Shown: positions 52,616-62,024 of the stretch, one piece after another
Position numbering within the stretch: the stretch's first letter is position 1
Layout: every line of letters begins with the position of its first letter
DNA from: Ktedonobacteraceae bacterium
Lineage (GTDB): Bacteria; Chloroflexota; Ktedonobacteria; Ktedonobacterales; Ktedonobacteraceae
Direction of reading: 5' to 3'
NCBI GenBank assembly: GCA_035653615.1
Contig: DASRBN010000019.1
Coordinates: 1-64,000 of the forward strand
DNA: 64,000 nt
Made by a program: the position numbers and the translations under genes
The notes under the pieces: generated by a model
What the model was told of the DNA's origin: nothing
Database searches by the model: none
The model's input: only the letters and a program-made list of their open reading frames with translations

Positions 52616-53959
52616 ATGATTAGAGATCGCGCTGAGAGAAGAATGTATCGTAGAAGTCCGGGCCGGCAATATGGCTACGAGTATGATCCACTACATTCTT
52701 CCGGGCAGAATAGCTCCGGTCAAATAGAACACACGGATGTTCTCTCACAACGCGATGCATGGTCTTCTCAGGCAGCTGCGGGCGCTTCCGCCGGTCCTCG
52801 CACAACGGGACTACTGGCTCCCCGTCCTGATCCGCGCCGCACGCGCCAGCTTTTGCGCCAGAATATCCTCGCCAGCAAATCAAAATCGGCCCCGCTGGTT
52901 GAAACGGATCAGCTTGTCCCTGACATACAGACTCATCATCTCTCGCCGAATGATAATCAGTATATGTACGACGATGAACAGGACGACACGCTGTATAGCA
53001 GTCGCCGTGCCCGTTCTGCTCAGGTATATCCCTCTCATCCTCGCGCCGGAAGCTACGTTGAGACCAGGCAGGATATGGTCGAGAGCGAGTATGATGCTGG
53101 CGTCCCTGAGTATCTTGACCCTGACCTTGGTATCGAAGAAGACGAATATAGAGATGAAGATCCGCTTGAACGCCGCCTGATGCGGCCTGAGTCGCAGCGC
53201 AGCAGGACACCTTCTCGCCGCATCGATGAAGAGTATGCGCCTGAGCCTTACGAGCGAGGAAGACGGCGCAGCGCACCGGTTGAATACGACGAGTATGAAG
53301 AAGACTACGCCGGTGAAGAGATAGAAGACCGGCCAGCACCTCGCAAAAAGAAAAAGAAGTCAGTCTCGAGGCGCAAACTGCTGATCGGCGCCATCGCGCT
53401 TGGCGGGACTGCCGTCGCGGCCTACGAACTGGCGCCCCATATACCTACCGCACTTGAGAACGCTGGAACAAATATTGAACACGAGATTCAGGATGCCTTC
53501 AATCGTGGAGTCGCCGCCGGTGGAGAGGCAGTGCGCAAAGAATTCATCAATGCCCTGGATGATCTTGAAGGTGTTTCCCTCGATGCCGCTATTGGAGCAG
53601 CCAGACTTACGCGCACCGCGTATGATGTGTTTGTCTCTCCCATCGTCACGCTTTCCGCCACCATCGCCGGAGATTTTCTTTCAGCCCTCAGCCTGGCGCT
53701 CCAGACTGGCCGGGGTTGGTTGAATAAAATCAATTACGGCAGCGCAACGCTCGACGCGCTACAAACGGTCGTCGATAGCTGGGTCAAGCAAGCCCACAAC
53801 CTGCCTCAGCACTGGCAGGCTGCTACGGATACGGACCTGGACGGCGCCCAGTCTTACTTGCGAGCCTTACAGAAAAAGCTCCAGCAAGAGCAGGCGCTCC
53901 TCAACAGCCAGGCGACTCCAACTGTAACGCCAAAACCCTCATCGACACCTAAAAAATAG
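52616..53959 (+). CDS. membrane-anchored protein with charged cytoplasmic domain
   Basis: Unrecognised 447-residue protein. Residues 1-230 are disordered, Arg/Ser/Glu/Asp-rich with repeated acidic runs (DLGIEEDEYRDEDPLERR). One membrane helix lies at about 246-266 (LLIGAIALGGTAVAAYELA). The C-terminal about 175 residues are amphipathic helices with a Thr/Pro-rich end, likely exported. GAGGAGAAGG precedes the ATG. The cytoplasmic part could be regulated by phosphorylation. No homologue is known to me. Confidence 0.6.
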   Translation: MIRDRAERRMYRRSPGRQYGYEYDPLHSSGQNSSGQIEHTDVLSQRDAWSSQAAAGASAGPRTTGLLAPRPDPRRTRQLLRQNILASKSKSAPLVETDQLVPDIQTHHLSPNDNQYMYDDEQDDTLYSSRRARSAQVYPSHPRAGSYVETRQDMVESEYDAGVPEYLDPDLGIEEDEYRDEDPLERRLMRPESQRSRTPSRRIDEEYAPEPYERGRRRSAPVEYDEYEEDYAGEEIEDRPAPRKKKKKSVSRRKLLIGAIALGGTAVAAYELAPHIPTALENAGTNIEHEIQDAFNRGVAAGGEAVRKEFINALDDLEGVSLDAAIGAARLTRTAYDVFVSPIVTLSATIAGDFLSALSLALQTGRGWLNKINYGSATLDALQTVVDSWVKQAHNLPQHWQAATDTDLDGAQSYLRALQKKLQQEQALLNSQATPTVTPKPSSTPKK

Positions 53960-54005
53960 CGCCCCGTTCTCTACGCGGATGAAATTTTCCGACTCAAGGA
54001 GAATA

Positions 54006-54136
54006 CTGTAGGGACAATGGCCTGTCCTTGTCCCCTCGGGGTTCTACGTCAGGACTGTAAGGACAATGGCCTGTCCTTGTCCTCTCCGGAGTTTCAGGAC
54101 AGGCACCAGGCAGGGAACAGGGACAGGCCACTGTCG
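54006..54136. repeat. repeat family C, GGACA-type direct and inverted copies
   Basis: Two direct copies of CTGTAGGGACAATGGCCTGT...(54006-54037, 54055-54086) differ at a few bases, and a third diverged unit follows. Each holds the hairpin GGACA...TGTCC. Related GGACAGG-type pieces lie near 11083 and 42136. Lies in the gap before the amino-acid permease. Confidence 0.7.
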
Positions 54137-54379
54137 CTACTTGACTTACAAGAGTACACAAGTTACCATTAGGAATAATATCTCTGCCTGTTCCATTTCG
54201 ACCGGCGGGTACCGGTCGAAATGGAGCATTTACACGTCAGCTTAGCTAGAAAGGAGAGACGAAAAACCTTACCCCGCATTTTTCATCTACCTGTGTCAAT
54301 CTCGCGTGTATTGATTTCGTTCATTTGAGCGTTAATGACATTTTGTCAGCTTTACGGAATTGTTCAGGAGGTTTCACAC

Positions 54380-55915
54380 ATGGCAACAACTGCTGAAAGC
54401 GGCAGTGGCAGCGGCGAAGTCCTGCGTTCCGAGCGCATCGCAGGCGGTATTCTCCCCAAGGTCTTGAATTCCTTCGACATGGTCGCTATCTTCGTAGCAA
54501 TCGTCCTTTTTATCAGTAACTCGGCAGTGGCGACCGCGATCAATGGGTCTCCCACCGGAGGAGCCGCCTACGTCTACTGGATACTGGGTTTTATCACTTT
54601 CCTCATCCCCGGCGCCATCGTTACCGGGCAACTTGGTTTGATGTTCCCCGGCGAAGGCTCTATTTATGTATGGACGAACAAAGCTTTCGGAGCGTTCCTG
54701 GGCTTCTTCGCCGGATTCTGCGCATGGTGGCCGGGCGTGCTGGTGATGATCGCCACCGGTGATGTCGTCGTCTCACTGATCCAGCAGCTTGGTGGTCAGT
54801 TCAACGCAAGCCTGCTGGCGGACCCCTGGTCGCAGGGACTGGTGATCATCCTGGTGATCGCCTTCTCGTTCTTTATGTCCGTGCTGCGCTTCCGGGTCAC
54901 GCAGAACTTCGTCAACATCGTTTTCGTCGCCTATGGGGGCGCGATCGTGCTGATCGGCCTGGCAGCTGTTCTCTGGTTGGTGACGGGCCACGCTTCAAAT
55001 ACGAACTTCTCAACCAGCTGGCTGCCCAGCGGTTCGACCGCCTCGCTCTACGGCCTGATCATCCTGGCCCTGCTGGGCATCGAAGTACCCTTGAACATGG
55101 GCGTTGAGATCAACGATTCCCGTTCAATCACTCGCTACCTGCTCTGGGGATCGGTGGTCGTGATGGCCGCCTATCTGATCGGCACATTCGGCGTGCAAAT
55201 CGCTGTGCCCATCAAAGATCAGCCCAATCCGTCGGCCATCGCGGAAGCCGTGCAACTCGGCTTCGGTGGGGCCGGTAAAGTACTTGGTGTGCTTGTCAAC
55301 CTGATCTTCATCGGTTTCTTCATCTTCAACACCGTCGTCTACAACTATTCGTTTGGCCGCTTGCTCTTCGTCTCCGGCCTGGACCGCCGCCTGCCGACGG
55401 TCATGAGCAAAGTGAATGCCAACCGCGTTCCCTGGGTAGCAGTACTGATCCAGAGCATCATCTCCGCCTTCTTTACTGCTCTCGCGTTCATCATTATGCC
55501 GTATACTCTGAAGACCGGCTTCAAACCCGCTGATCTTTCAACTGTCGTCTATGATATCCTGCAAGCGGCAGTCACAGTCATCTGGTGTGTATCGATGGTG
55601 ATGCTGTTCATCGACGTGGTCATCATTCGCTACAAATACCACGATGTTTTCAGCCGCATCCGGCTCGCGCCCGACTGGGTATTCTATGTCTGTTCGGTCG
55701 TCGGCCTGTTCGCGACGGGCTTCGGGGTCTATGTGACGTTTACCAATCCCTGGACTGGTCTGCTCACCAACAGCCAGTGGGACCTGTGGATTGGGGGTAT
55801 CGGCGTTCTGTCGCTGCTGATAGGCGCGGTACTCTTCTTTGTTGGTCAGGCAACAATCAAATCAAACGTCAGTGACGAGGAGATTATTGCCCAGGTGACC
55901 GGCAGCAGCACATAA
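54380..55915 (+). CDS. APC-family amino acid permease
   Basis: Membrane transporter of the amino acid-polyamine-organocation superfamily, 511 residues with about 12 helices. Helix 1 has the unwound GSP-type segment in NGSPTGGAAY, and the GEGSIYVW loop also fits the family. The ATG at 54380 is chosen because AGGAGGT is 7-8 bases before it; the frame is open further upstream. Its substrate is unknown. It is alone, with a terminator shared with the convergent ftsH. Confidence 0.85.
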   Translation: MATTAESGSGSGEVLRSERIAGGILPKVLNSFDMVAIFVAIVLFISNSAVATAINGSPTGGAAYVYWILGFITFLIPGAIVTGQLGLMFPGEGSIYVWTNKAFGAFLGFFAGFCAWWPGVLVMIATGDVVVSLIQQLGGQFNASLLADPWSQGLVIILVIAFSFFMSVLRFRVTQNFVNIVFVAYGGAIVLIGLAAVLWLVTGHASNTNFSTSWLPSGSTASLYGLIILALLGIEVPLNMGVEINDSRSITRYLLWGSVVVMAAYLIGTFGVQIAVPIKDQPNPSAIAEAVQLGFGGAGKVLGVLVNLIFIGFFIFNTVVYNYSFGRLLFVSGLDRRLPTVMSKVNANRVPWVAVLIQSIISAFFTALAFIIMPYTLKTGFKPADLSTVVYDILQAAVTVIWCVSMVMLFIDVVIIRYKYHDVFSRIRLAPDWVFYVCSVVGLFATGFGVYVTFTNPWTGLLTNSQWDLWIGGIGVLSLLIGAVLFFVGQATIKSNVSDEEIIAQVTGSST

Positions 55916-55929
55916 GACAGGTGTGTATA

Positions 55930-55967
55930 AAAAAATCGCGGGCTGGTCAACCAGCCCGCGATTTTTT
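55930..55967. terminator. bidirectional terminator between permease and ftsH
   Basis: A 17-bp perfect stem (A6TCGCGGGCTGG with its complement) and loop TCAA, with A-run and T-run on either side, suitable for both converging genes. Confidence 0.85.
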
Positions 55968-55978
55968 ACAACCCTGCG

Positions 55979-57973
55979 TTACCTGTACGAGGCCGGGGCC
56001 GAGTTGATGGCGCCCGTCTCCTCCATGATCTGCCGCAGTTGCTTCGCGTCGAGCGTCTCCTGCAAGCGCAGGGCACGGGCAATGCGGTCCAGCGTCTCGC
56101 GGTGTTCCGACAGCAAACCGACGGCGCGATCATAGGCCCATTTCACGATACGATTGACCTCTTCGTCGATAATCGCCGCGGTCTTCTCGCTGTACTCCCG
56201 GGAGCCATTGGCCAGCGCCGTGCCCGCGAATGGGTCCTCGCGCTCGCTGAAGGAGATAGTGCCCAAACGCTCGCTCATACCCCAGCGCGTGACCATCTGG
56301 CGCGCAATGGCGGTGACGCGCTGCAGGTCGTTCTCCGCGCCCGTCGTGATATGACCAATTGCCACTTCCTCGGCGGCACGACCGCCCAGGGCAGTCACTA
56401 ACTGCGCCTCGAGATACTCCTTCGAGTAGTTATAGCGATCATCCAGTGGCGTATACTGCGTTACGCCGAGCGCCTGGCCGCGTGGCACAATCGTCACCTT
56501 GCTGACAGGATCGACATACTGCGTCAGCAGGCCGGTCAGGGCATGACCGCCCTCGTGATAGGCCACCACGTTCAAATCCTGGTCGCTCAACACCAGTGGG
56601 CGTTCCGCGCCGAGCAGGATCTTATCCAGGGCCTCATCAAAGCAGGTCTGCGTCACAGCATCCAGATTGCGGCGGGCCGCCAGCAGAGCTGCTTCGTTCA
56701 CCAGGTTGGCAAGATCGGCGCCGACCATACCAGGAGTCGCGCGAGCGATGGTGATCAGATCAACATCCCTTGCCAGTGGCACGTTACGCGTATGAATTTT
56801 CAGAATCGCCAGCCGGCCATTCCAGTCGGGGCGGTCCACCGTCACACGCCGGTCAAAGCGACCTGGGCGCAGGAGCGCCTTATCAAGACCGTCCGGGCGG
56901 TTGGTGGCCGCGATCACCACTACGGCCTGGCGTACATCGAACCCATCCATTTCCACCAGCAACTGGTTCAGTGTTTGCTCGCGCTCATCGTTGCTATTGA
57001 TGCTCGAGCCGCGCTGGCGACCCACGGCATCGATTTCGTCAATGAAGATGATGCTGGGCGACGCTTTCTTAGCCTGTTCAAACAGGTCGCGCACGCGGCT
57101 GGCGCCAACGCCCACCAGCACTTCTACAAACTCGGAGCCACTGATGGAGAAGAAAGGCACGCCTGCCTCACCGGCAACCGCGCGCGCAAGCAATGTCTTG
57201 CCGGTTCCCGGAGGGCCTACCAGCAACACGCCGCGTGGAATCTTGCCGCCGAGCCGCTGGAATTTGTTGGGCGTCCTCAAGTACTCAACGACCTCGATGA
57301 GATCATTTTTCGCCTCATCCACGCCCGCCACATCCGCGAATGTGGTACCCGGCCTATCCTCCAACACAACTTTCGCCCGGCTCTTGCCGAAACTGAAGAT
57401 GTTCTGCTGCCCCGCGGAGGCGCGACGGAAGAGGAAGAGGAAGACAGCGCCAAACAGGACAATCCACAAGACATCGATCAAGATGTTGGACAGGATTGAA
57501 TTGTCAGGCTGTGGAACAGCCTTGTAACTCACGTGATACTTGTTCAACAGTGTGACCAGGTTGGGGTCGCCGTTAGGCAATTGCGTGAAGTGGAAGCTGG
57601 TCCCTGTCTTCTGCGCACCGCTCGCATCCGTGATCGTCTGCGCCGTCTTAAAATCGCCATTGACATCCTGCCCCTGGAAAGTCACGTCCCTGACATTCCC
57701 CGCCTGCACCTCCTGGTAGAAGGTACTGTAGGGAATTTCAATCGCGTTGGGATTGCTCGTGCTGGGGCCTGAGTTAAAGAAGTATTGAAACAGATACCAG
57801 CCTACCAGTAATACGCCAATGATAATCAGCGAACGCACAATAAGCGACATGCTTGATTTGCGCGGATTATTATTGCCATTTCCATTGCTATTGCCCCCAT
57901 TATTGGGAGGCATAGGATTCGGCCCCCCATTATTGGGGTTCCGTTGGTACATATAGAGAGCCTGAGCATCCAT
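55979..57973 (-). CDS. ftsH: ATP-dependent zinc metalloprotease FtsH
   Basis: Membrane-anchored AAA+ protease for quality control, 664 residues. A polar N-terminal tail precedes a first membrane segment ([11 protein letters not shown]), an external region of about 100 residues, and a second ([18 protein letters not shown]). Then come the AAA domain (Walker [10 protein letters not shown], Walker [13 protein letters not shown] region) and the M41 protease domain with the zinc motif HEGGH instead of the common HEAGH. The start at 57973 follows AAAGAAAGCAGG; an upstream frame also exists. A TTGAGG-17-TACAAT promoter lies about 60 bases upstream. Confidence 0.95.
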   Translation of the reverse strand: MDAQALYMYQRNPNNGGPNPMPPNNGGNSNGNGNNNPRKSSMSLIVRSLIIIGVLLVGWYLFQYFFNSGPSTSNPNAIEIPYSTFYQEVQAGNVRDVTFQGQDVNGDFKTAQTITDASGAQKTGTSFHFTQLPNGDPNLVTLLNKYHVSYKAVPQPDNSILSNILIDVLWIVLFGAVFLFLFRRASAGQQNIFSFGKSRAKVVLEDRPGTTFADVAGVDEAKNDLIEVVEYLRTPNKFQRLGGKIPRGVLLVGPPGTGKTLLARAVAGEAGVPFFSISGSEFVEVLVGVGASRVRDLFEQAKKASPSIIFIDEIDAVGRQRGSSINSNDEREQTLNQLLVEMDGFDVRQAVVVIAATNRPDGLDKALLRPGRFDRRVTVDRPDWNGRLAILKIHTRNVPLARDVDLITIARATPGMVGADLANLVNEAALLAARRNLDAVTQTCFDEALDKILLGAERPLVLSDQDLNVVAYHEGGHALTGLLTQYVDPVSKVTIVPRGQALGVTQYTPLDDRYNYSKEYLEAQLVTALGGRAAEEVAIGHITTGAENDLQRVTAIARQMVTRWGMSERLGTISFSEREDPFAGTALANGSREYSEKTAAIIDEEVNRIVKWAYDRAVGLLSEHRETLDRIARALRLQETLDAKQLRQIMEETGAINSAPASYR

Positions 57974-58034
57974 AGATTCAGACCTGCTTTCTTTGTGATC
58001 GAAGACCACCGGGGATAAACCATAGTAATGTTCT

Positions 58035-58063
58035 ATTGTATCGCATGTGCCAGAGCACCTCAA
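58035..58063 (-). promoter_or_regulatory. ftsH promoter
   Basis: Minus strand TTGAGG (58063-58058), 17-bp spacer, TACAAT (58040-58035). Confidence 0.6.
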
Positions 58064-58348
58064 CAGTTGTTATGCAGTGGGAAAATCCCGCATGTATACT
58101 ATAGGTACGTTAAAGATACGTTTCAGATTACCAGAAGTTACCCCTTCTGGCAATTTCCGGGCGAGACTGCTAATTCGCCTATCGTTTTCAGCCTGCAATG
58201 TCGTATGCTTCTAATTATAGGACGTAGCGAACTGGAAAAATGTATATGAATCGTATCAATACAGTATACCACGTCCGCAGGAAGGCGCGCCGGCCCTGAT
58301 AGGCTGCACGCAGGACTTTTCAATCGCCCTGCACCAGGTGCCATCGAG

Positions 58349-58377
58349 TTGACAAGTCGCAAATGTTGTTGTATGAT
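58349..58377 (+). promoter_or_regulatory. promoter of the initiator tRNA pair
   Basis: TTGACA 58349-58354, 17-bp spacer, TATGAT 58372-58377, 11 bases before the first tRNA. A near-perfect consensus, as expected for a stable-RNA gene. Confidence 0.8.
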
Positions 58378-58388
58378 ATGAGAACCGG

Positions 58389-58461
58389 CGCGGGGTGGAG
58401 CAGTGGTTAGCTCGTTGGGCTCATAACCCAAAGGTCGGAGGTTCGAATCCTCCCCCCGCTA
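58389..58461 (+). tRNA. initiator tRNA-fMet(CAU), copy 1
   Basis: Cloverleaf with anticodon CAU in loop CTCATAA and the initiator's GGG/CCC anticodon stem. Position 1 is C and position 72 is T, so the top pair is mismatched, the hallmark of initiator tRNA. Discriminator A; CCA not encoded. Confidence 0.9.
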
Positions 58462-58501
58462 CTATAGACCCCTAAAAGATGGTAAGACCGGTAATTAATG
58501 A

Positions 58502-58574
58502 CGCGGGATAGAGCAGTGGTTAGCTCGTCGGGCTCATAACCCGGAGGTCGCAGGTTCGAATCCTGTTCCCGCTA
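58502..58574 (+). tRNA. initiator tRNA-fMet(CAU), copy 2
   Basis: Second initiator tRNA with C1, T72 mismatch and GGG/CCC anticodon stem, about 40 bases after the first and differing from it at several stem positions. A T-run follows directly, likely the terminator of the pair. Confidence 0.9.
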
Positions 58575-58765
58575 CTTTTTTTGCCTGGCTCTGCTTACAG
58601 AGCAAAAGCGACCCGCCTGTCCTTAAGCTACCCTGTATTCCTTTCCAGAGGGGATTTATACCTTGCTGATAGCAACACAACTTTTGCTTTGTGTAGTTAT
58701 CTGGAGGATATCTTTCATCCCCAATACATCTGTTAAGCGGCGGGCAACAGTAAGGTGGGATATCA

Positions 58766-58918
58766 ATGGAACAGCTTAGCTCTGATAAGAAGAAGTTGGG
58801 AGAGCTGAGTCAGGCGCATGTAATAGCCAGGCTCCTTGAGAAAGGCTACAATATCCTGCTTCCATACGGGGACAGATGCTCCCCTCGAAGAACAATCAGA
58901 AAAAGGGAGTACATTTAG
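58766..58918 (+). pseudogene. truncated PD-(D/E)XK nuclease-like fragment
   Basis: A 50-residue frame with AAGGTGGG before the ATG. It reads KKLGELSQAHVIARLLEKGY then NILLPYGDRC, which resembles the N-terminal part of intron- or phage-linked PD-(D/E)XK nucleases (G-E-L...L...G-Y...P-G-D) as I recall that family. The catalytic residues that follow in intact members are absent and the frame ends in a basic tail. It lies between the initiator tRNA pair and tRNA-Met. Probably a gene remnant, but the match is short. Confidence 0.45.
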
Positions 58919-58941
58919 CTTCAGACTACGAACTGGAAGAG

Positions 58942-59014
58942 TAGCGGTGACAGGATTCGAACCTGTGACGCTCGGCTTATGAGTCCGATGCTCTACCGAC
59001 TGAGCTACACCGCC
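58942..59014 (-). tRNA. tRNA with CAU anticodon (elongator Met or Ile2)
   Basis: Minus-strand cloverleaf: acceptor GGCGGTG/CACCGCT with a G-T end pair, anticodon CAU in loop CTCATAA, T-arm ACAGG/CCTGT. The anticodon stem has one A-G mismatch at its loop end. It lacks the initiator features of the two nearby tRNAs; tRNA-Met and tRNA-Ile2 cannot be told apart with certainty. Confidence 0.82.
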
Positions 59015-59109
59015 ATGCATAGATATAATATCACATGTGTCAAGAGGTAGCTGGCCGCTGATTCCCCAGAAGTAGACAAGGCCGGGCGTGCAAGGCGTAC
59101 AGGCCGGGG

Positions 59110-59172
59110 GATGCTTCGCTGCGCTCAGCATGACATATCCCAACCATGTCATGCTGAGCGCAGCGAAGCATC
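59110..59172. repeat. palindromic repeat family A, variant copy
   Basis: Arms 59110-59136 and 59146-59172, 27 bp, perfect. The box is changed from ATTCTT...AGAAT to ATGCTT...AGCAT in a way that preserves pairing. Lies in the gap between tRNA and the SHOCT gene. Confidence 0.88.
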
Positions 59173-59330
59173 TCTCGTCCCAGGTCGTCCATGCGTCCCG
59201 ATTTCCGTCACCTGGCCCGCCTCTGAGTAAGCAGCGGCTGGCTGGCTCTCTATAAACTCACAACCATTACCTTTCAAGAGGGCAGCAAGTTCTGGCTGCT
59301 GTCCTCCTTTCATAAGATCACCACTTCGAC

Positions 59331-59792
59331 CTACATCCCATTGAGAATGCGCTGCTTTTCGGCCTGGAATTCCTCGTCGGTCAGGACGCCGGATTCGCGT
59401 AGCTGGCCGAGTTGCCTGAGCTGCGCGATTCTATTGTCTGCCGGGCTGTTTGCGGGCGCCTGGTATGGTTGATATTGCTGGGCCGGTTGCTGCTGGTACT
59501 GGGGTTGGTAGGGTTGCTGCTGGTATTGCGGAGGATATGGCTGCTGGTACTGCGGATACTGCTGCTGGTATTGCTGCTGCGCGGAGCTTCCCGTGTTTCT
59601 ACCCACCAGGTAGCCCAGGCCGCCCGCCATCACACTATCCAGCAAGGTACCCAATCCTCCACCCATACCGCCGCCCAGGCCGTAACCCCCTAAACCACCA
59701 ATAGGCAACAATGGATAACCTCTCCTGCGCATCATGAACGGCCCTCCCATAAATGGGCCTCCCATGAACCCTCCATGCCTGTGATGATACAT
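59331..59792 (-). CDS. SHOCT-domain protein
   Basis: Small protein of 153 residues. The front is Gly/Met-rich, the middle is a long Gln/Pro/Tyr-rich low-complexity tract, and the C-terminal about 30 residues are the SHOCT domain (IAQLRQLGQLRESGVLTDEE then a short helix ending ILNGM). SHOCT domains are short oligomerisation modules. It lies 44 bases downstream of the DUF6325-like gene on the same strand. Function unknown. Confidence 0.8.
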   Translation of the reverse strand: MYHHRHGGFMGGPFMGGPFMMRRRGYPLLPIGGLGGYGLGGGMGGGLGTLLDSVMAGGLGYLVGRNTGSSAQQQYQQQYPQYQQPYPPQYQQQPYQPQYQQQPAQQYQPYQAPANSPADNRIAQLRQLGQLRESGVLTDEEFQAEKQRILNGM

Positions 59793-59836
59793 GCTTTTTC
59801 CTCCTTCCGATTTATTTATTTTTTGTCAATTTGATC

Positions 59837-60283
59837 CTACTGTTGCTGCGCTTGCTGCCGGGCCGCCGCCAGTTCCTGTTCGAGTTGCTCTATAGAACCA
59901 CGCGGCACCATTCCTCCAATAAAGACCTGCGCGTTGGCGCGATCTACAGCTGCTTGCAAGCGATTGATCCATGGATGCTCCAGCAGTACAATCACTGCCG
60001 CTGTGTCCGTGGGAATTGCATTGCTGAGCGTCACGATATCTTCCGGCGTAATCAACCCCATCAGATTTTCCTTAACGGAGCCGAGATTTGATACTTCGTC
60101 ATCGTTCAAATCGTGTACCTCCAGTGCCGAGATCGTGCCATCAGGATTCTTCCTGACAAAAACCAGGTCAACGACACGGATAAGCCCGTTTTCCTGAATG
60201 GCGCTGAGTTCAGGCAAAATCTCGCTCATGAACTGATTGCCCGGCGTTCCGATCACGATATATTCAAGCGGGCCTACAGGCAT
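59837..60283 (-). CDS. DUF6325-like small protein
   Basis: Predicted 148-residue protein with a compact mixed fold: YIVIGTPG, VVDLVFVRKN, EVHDLND, AAVIVLLEHPW and a C-terminal helix. I assign it to the DUF6325/DUF1269-like group by its overall pattern and by its pairing with a SHOCT protein, a common neighbourhood. The ribosome site AAAGGAGGAAA precedes the ATG. No enzymatic motif is visible; some relatives are membrane-associated, but this one has no clear helix long enough. Confidence 0.65.
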   Translation of the reverse strand: MPVGPLEYIVIGTPGNQFMSEILPELSAIQENGLIRVVDLVFVRKNPDGTISALEVHDLNDDEVSNLGSVKENLMGLITPEDIVTLSNAIPTDTAAVIVLLEHPWINRLQAAVDRANAQVFIGGMVPRGSIEQLEQELAAARQQAQQQ

Positions 60284-60641
60284 ATATTTCCTCCTTTTGT
60301 CGCACTATAGCGCGTTCTCTAAGCCATAACTCCTCAGATAATAACCTGTCTTTCTTTAATTAATACGGATGATTAAGGGCCAGGTTTCGGCCAACACAAT
60401 AGCCTGAATCAGGCAAATCCTTGACGAATTTTGATGAAAGCTTGTATTTCCTCGTAATCATTGCGTTAGTACTATTAGCAGCAAGCTTTCAATAGCTTGC
60501 CACAGCTATTCGCTTCTGTTATTATTGTTGAGGCCAGTTACCTCTTTTTTGCTAACCTGTCACGTTTTATACGTTTGGCGCTTATCTATCCGGTTACCGG
60601 CAAGAACAACAAAACTAGCATTGCTTTGTACGGAGATCACT

Positions 60642-61592
60642 ATGGTTAAGGGCCGGTCGCGGGGCATAAAAATTCGTACCGGCGCGCTCATTGCTCTCGG
60701 CGGTACTATTCTAACAATGATAGTTGGGGGCATCATCGGGGGACGCGCTGATGCGCTCTTCGTCGCACTATGGATGATAGTCAGCGCATCTTTCACGGCA
60801 AACTCCTGGCCCTGGATCATCGTCATCGTTCTGGCCCTGGCGCTGGCTGCCTGCATTTACCTCTGGCGACAGAACGCCACGCTCATGAACAGCCAGCTTG
60901 CCGCTCTGAGTAAGCAGCGCGAAAGCCTCAGCAGCGCAGTGGCAACGAAAGATGCAAAGATTCAAGCCCTCAGCAAAGAACGGGATACGCTCGATACCCT
61001 CGACAAAGTGGTGAAGCTCGATGATTCCATACTCCGGTTACTGCCCAACCTGGTCTCAGCGAAAGACCGCGAGAACGAGATGCGCAGGCTGCTCAAGAAG
61101 CTCCTGGAAGACACCTGTGGAACGTTCGCCGGCGATGTGGATCGCGCTTCTCTCTACCTCCCCGACCCGAAATTGGGCAACGAATACCTGACTTTTTGGG
61201 AGGGCTACCAGATGCCGCCGGAGAGCATCCTCCGAACACGATTCTATGTGGGAACAAAGGAAGTAGATAGGAAACGAGGACTGGCGGGCGAAGCTTTCAT
61301 TCAACACCAGATTCTGGTTGGTCATATCATTAAGGAAAGTCATGCCTGGCGCGCTGATAATGACAGCTACATAGACTTTGACAAAAAACGGCCTTTCCCA
61401 CCCTATCGCGCTCTGGTAAGTGTGCCGCTTATTATTGGGGAGAATCCTGCCGATTGCCTGGGAGTCATGTGCTTCGATAGTGAGAATACTGGAGCCTTTG
61501 ATTCACCAGAGGTCCAGGCCATGCTGCTAAAATTAGGCGCCCGCATCGCCTCGATACTGTTGATCTACCAGCAACTTAACGCCATCAAATAG
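60642..61592 (+). CDS. membrane protein with GAF-type sensor domain
   Basis: Membrane sensor of 316 residues. Two helices (about 12-33 and 48-70), a coiled coil (about 75-115) and a GAF-like domain (about 135-310; KDRENEMRRLL, PYRALVSVPLIIGEN). The ATG at 60642 is preferred for GGAGATCACT before it; the frame is open from 60525. It lacks an HD, EAL, GGDEF or kinase output domain, so it may signal through a partner or act as a receptor only. Divergent from the DUF6325 gene with about 360 bases between. Confidence 0.7.
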   Translation: MVKGRSRGIKIRTGALIALGGTILTMIVGGIIGGRADALFVALWMIVSASFTANSWPWIIVIVLALALAACIYLWRQNATLMNSQLAALSKQRESLSSAVATKDAKIQALSKERDTLDTLDKVVKLDDSILRLLPNLVSAKDRENEMRRLLKKLLEDTCGTFAGDVDRASLYLPDPKLGNEYLTFWEGYQMPPESILRTRFYVGTKEVDRKRGLAGEAFIQHQILVGHIIKESHAWRADNDSYIDFDKKRPFPPYRALVSVPLIIGENPADCLGVMCFDSENTGAFDSPEVQAMLLKLGARIASILLIYQQLNAIK

Positions 61593-61619
61593 CTGTGATG
61601 AGATTGGTAGGAGGGTGCA

Positions 61620-61649
61620 TTGATTTTTACGTCATTGTGCTGTTATACT
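61620..61649 (+). promoter_or_regulatory. promoter of the 69-codon gene
   Basis: TTGATT 61620-61625, 18-bp spacer, TATACT 61644-61649. Confidence 0.5.
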
Positions 61650-61676
61650 TAAGTTACAAATGAGGAGGGATATGCA

Positions 61677-61886
61677 ATGCAAATGCAGCCATTGAATGAA
61701 CTACCACCATCAGAGCTGTCGTATGCCGAGCGCGAAGCCATTTTATGGACGGCGGCGCGTCGCTATATGCGTGGCGAGATCACGTCTAAAGAGCTGAAAG
61801 CGATAGAGGACCGCTATGGGTGGAGTATAATTCCGAGGCTCAATAAAGTGCTACCTCCAGATCAACCTGATAAAAATCAGGCCTGA
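61677..61886 (+). CDS. small charged protein (69 aa)
   Basis: Unrecognised but credible gene: GAGGAGGGA lies 7-12 bases before two ATG codons (61672 out of frame, 61677 in frame), and a promoter is upstream. The product is a helical charged protein with Tyr/Arg/Glu-rich body (YAEREAILWTAARRYMRGEI) and a proline-ended tail. It is alone and could be a small regulator or adaptor; nothing more can be said. Confidence 0.6.
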   Translation: MQMQPLNELPPSELSYAEREAILWTAARRYMRGEITSKELKAIEDRYGWSIIPRLNKVLPPDQPDKNQA

Positions 61887-62024
61887 GAACTCTCATGCAC
61901 TGTACTTCCTCTCTTTATCTTTATCATGTAACCGGAACAAGATAGTTTTACTGAGCCATTGGTAATGGGAGGCCATCCCCCTTGTGAAAATTCATTGTCA
62001 GGGGTGGGTACAACCAATCAGCTG

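Noticed and set aside
52616-53959. Twin-arginine signal (SRRKLLIGAIAL)
   Set aside because: It lies near residue 243, far from the N-terminus, and is better explained as a membrane anchor with basic flank.
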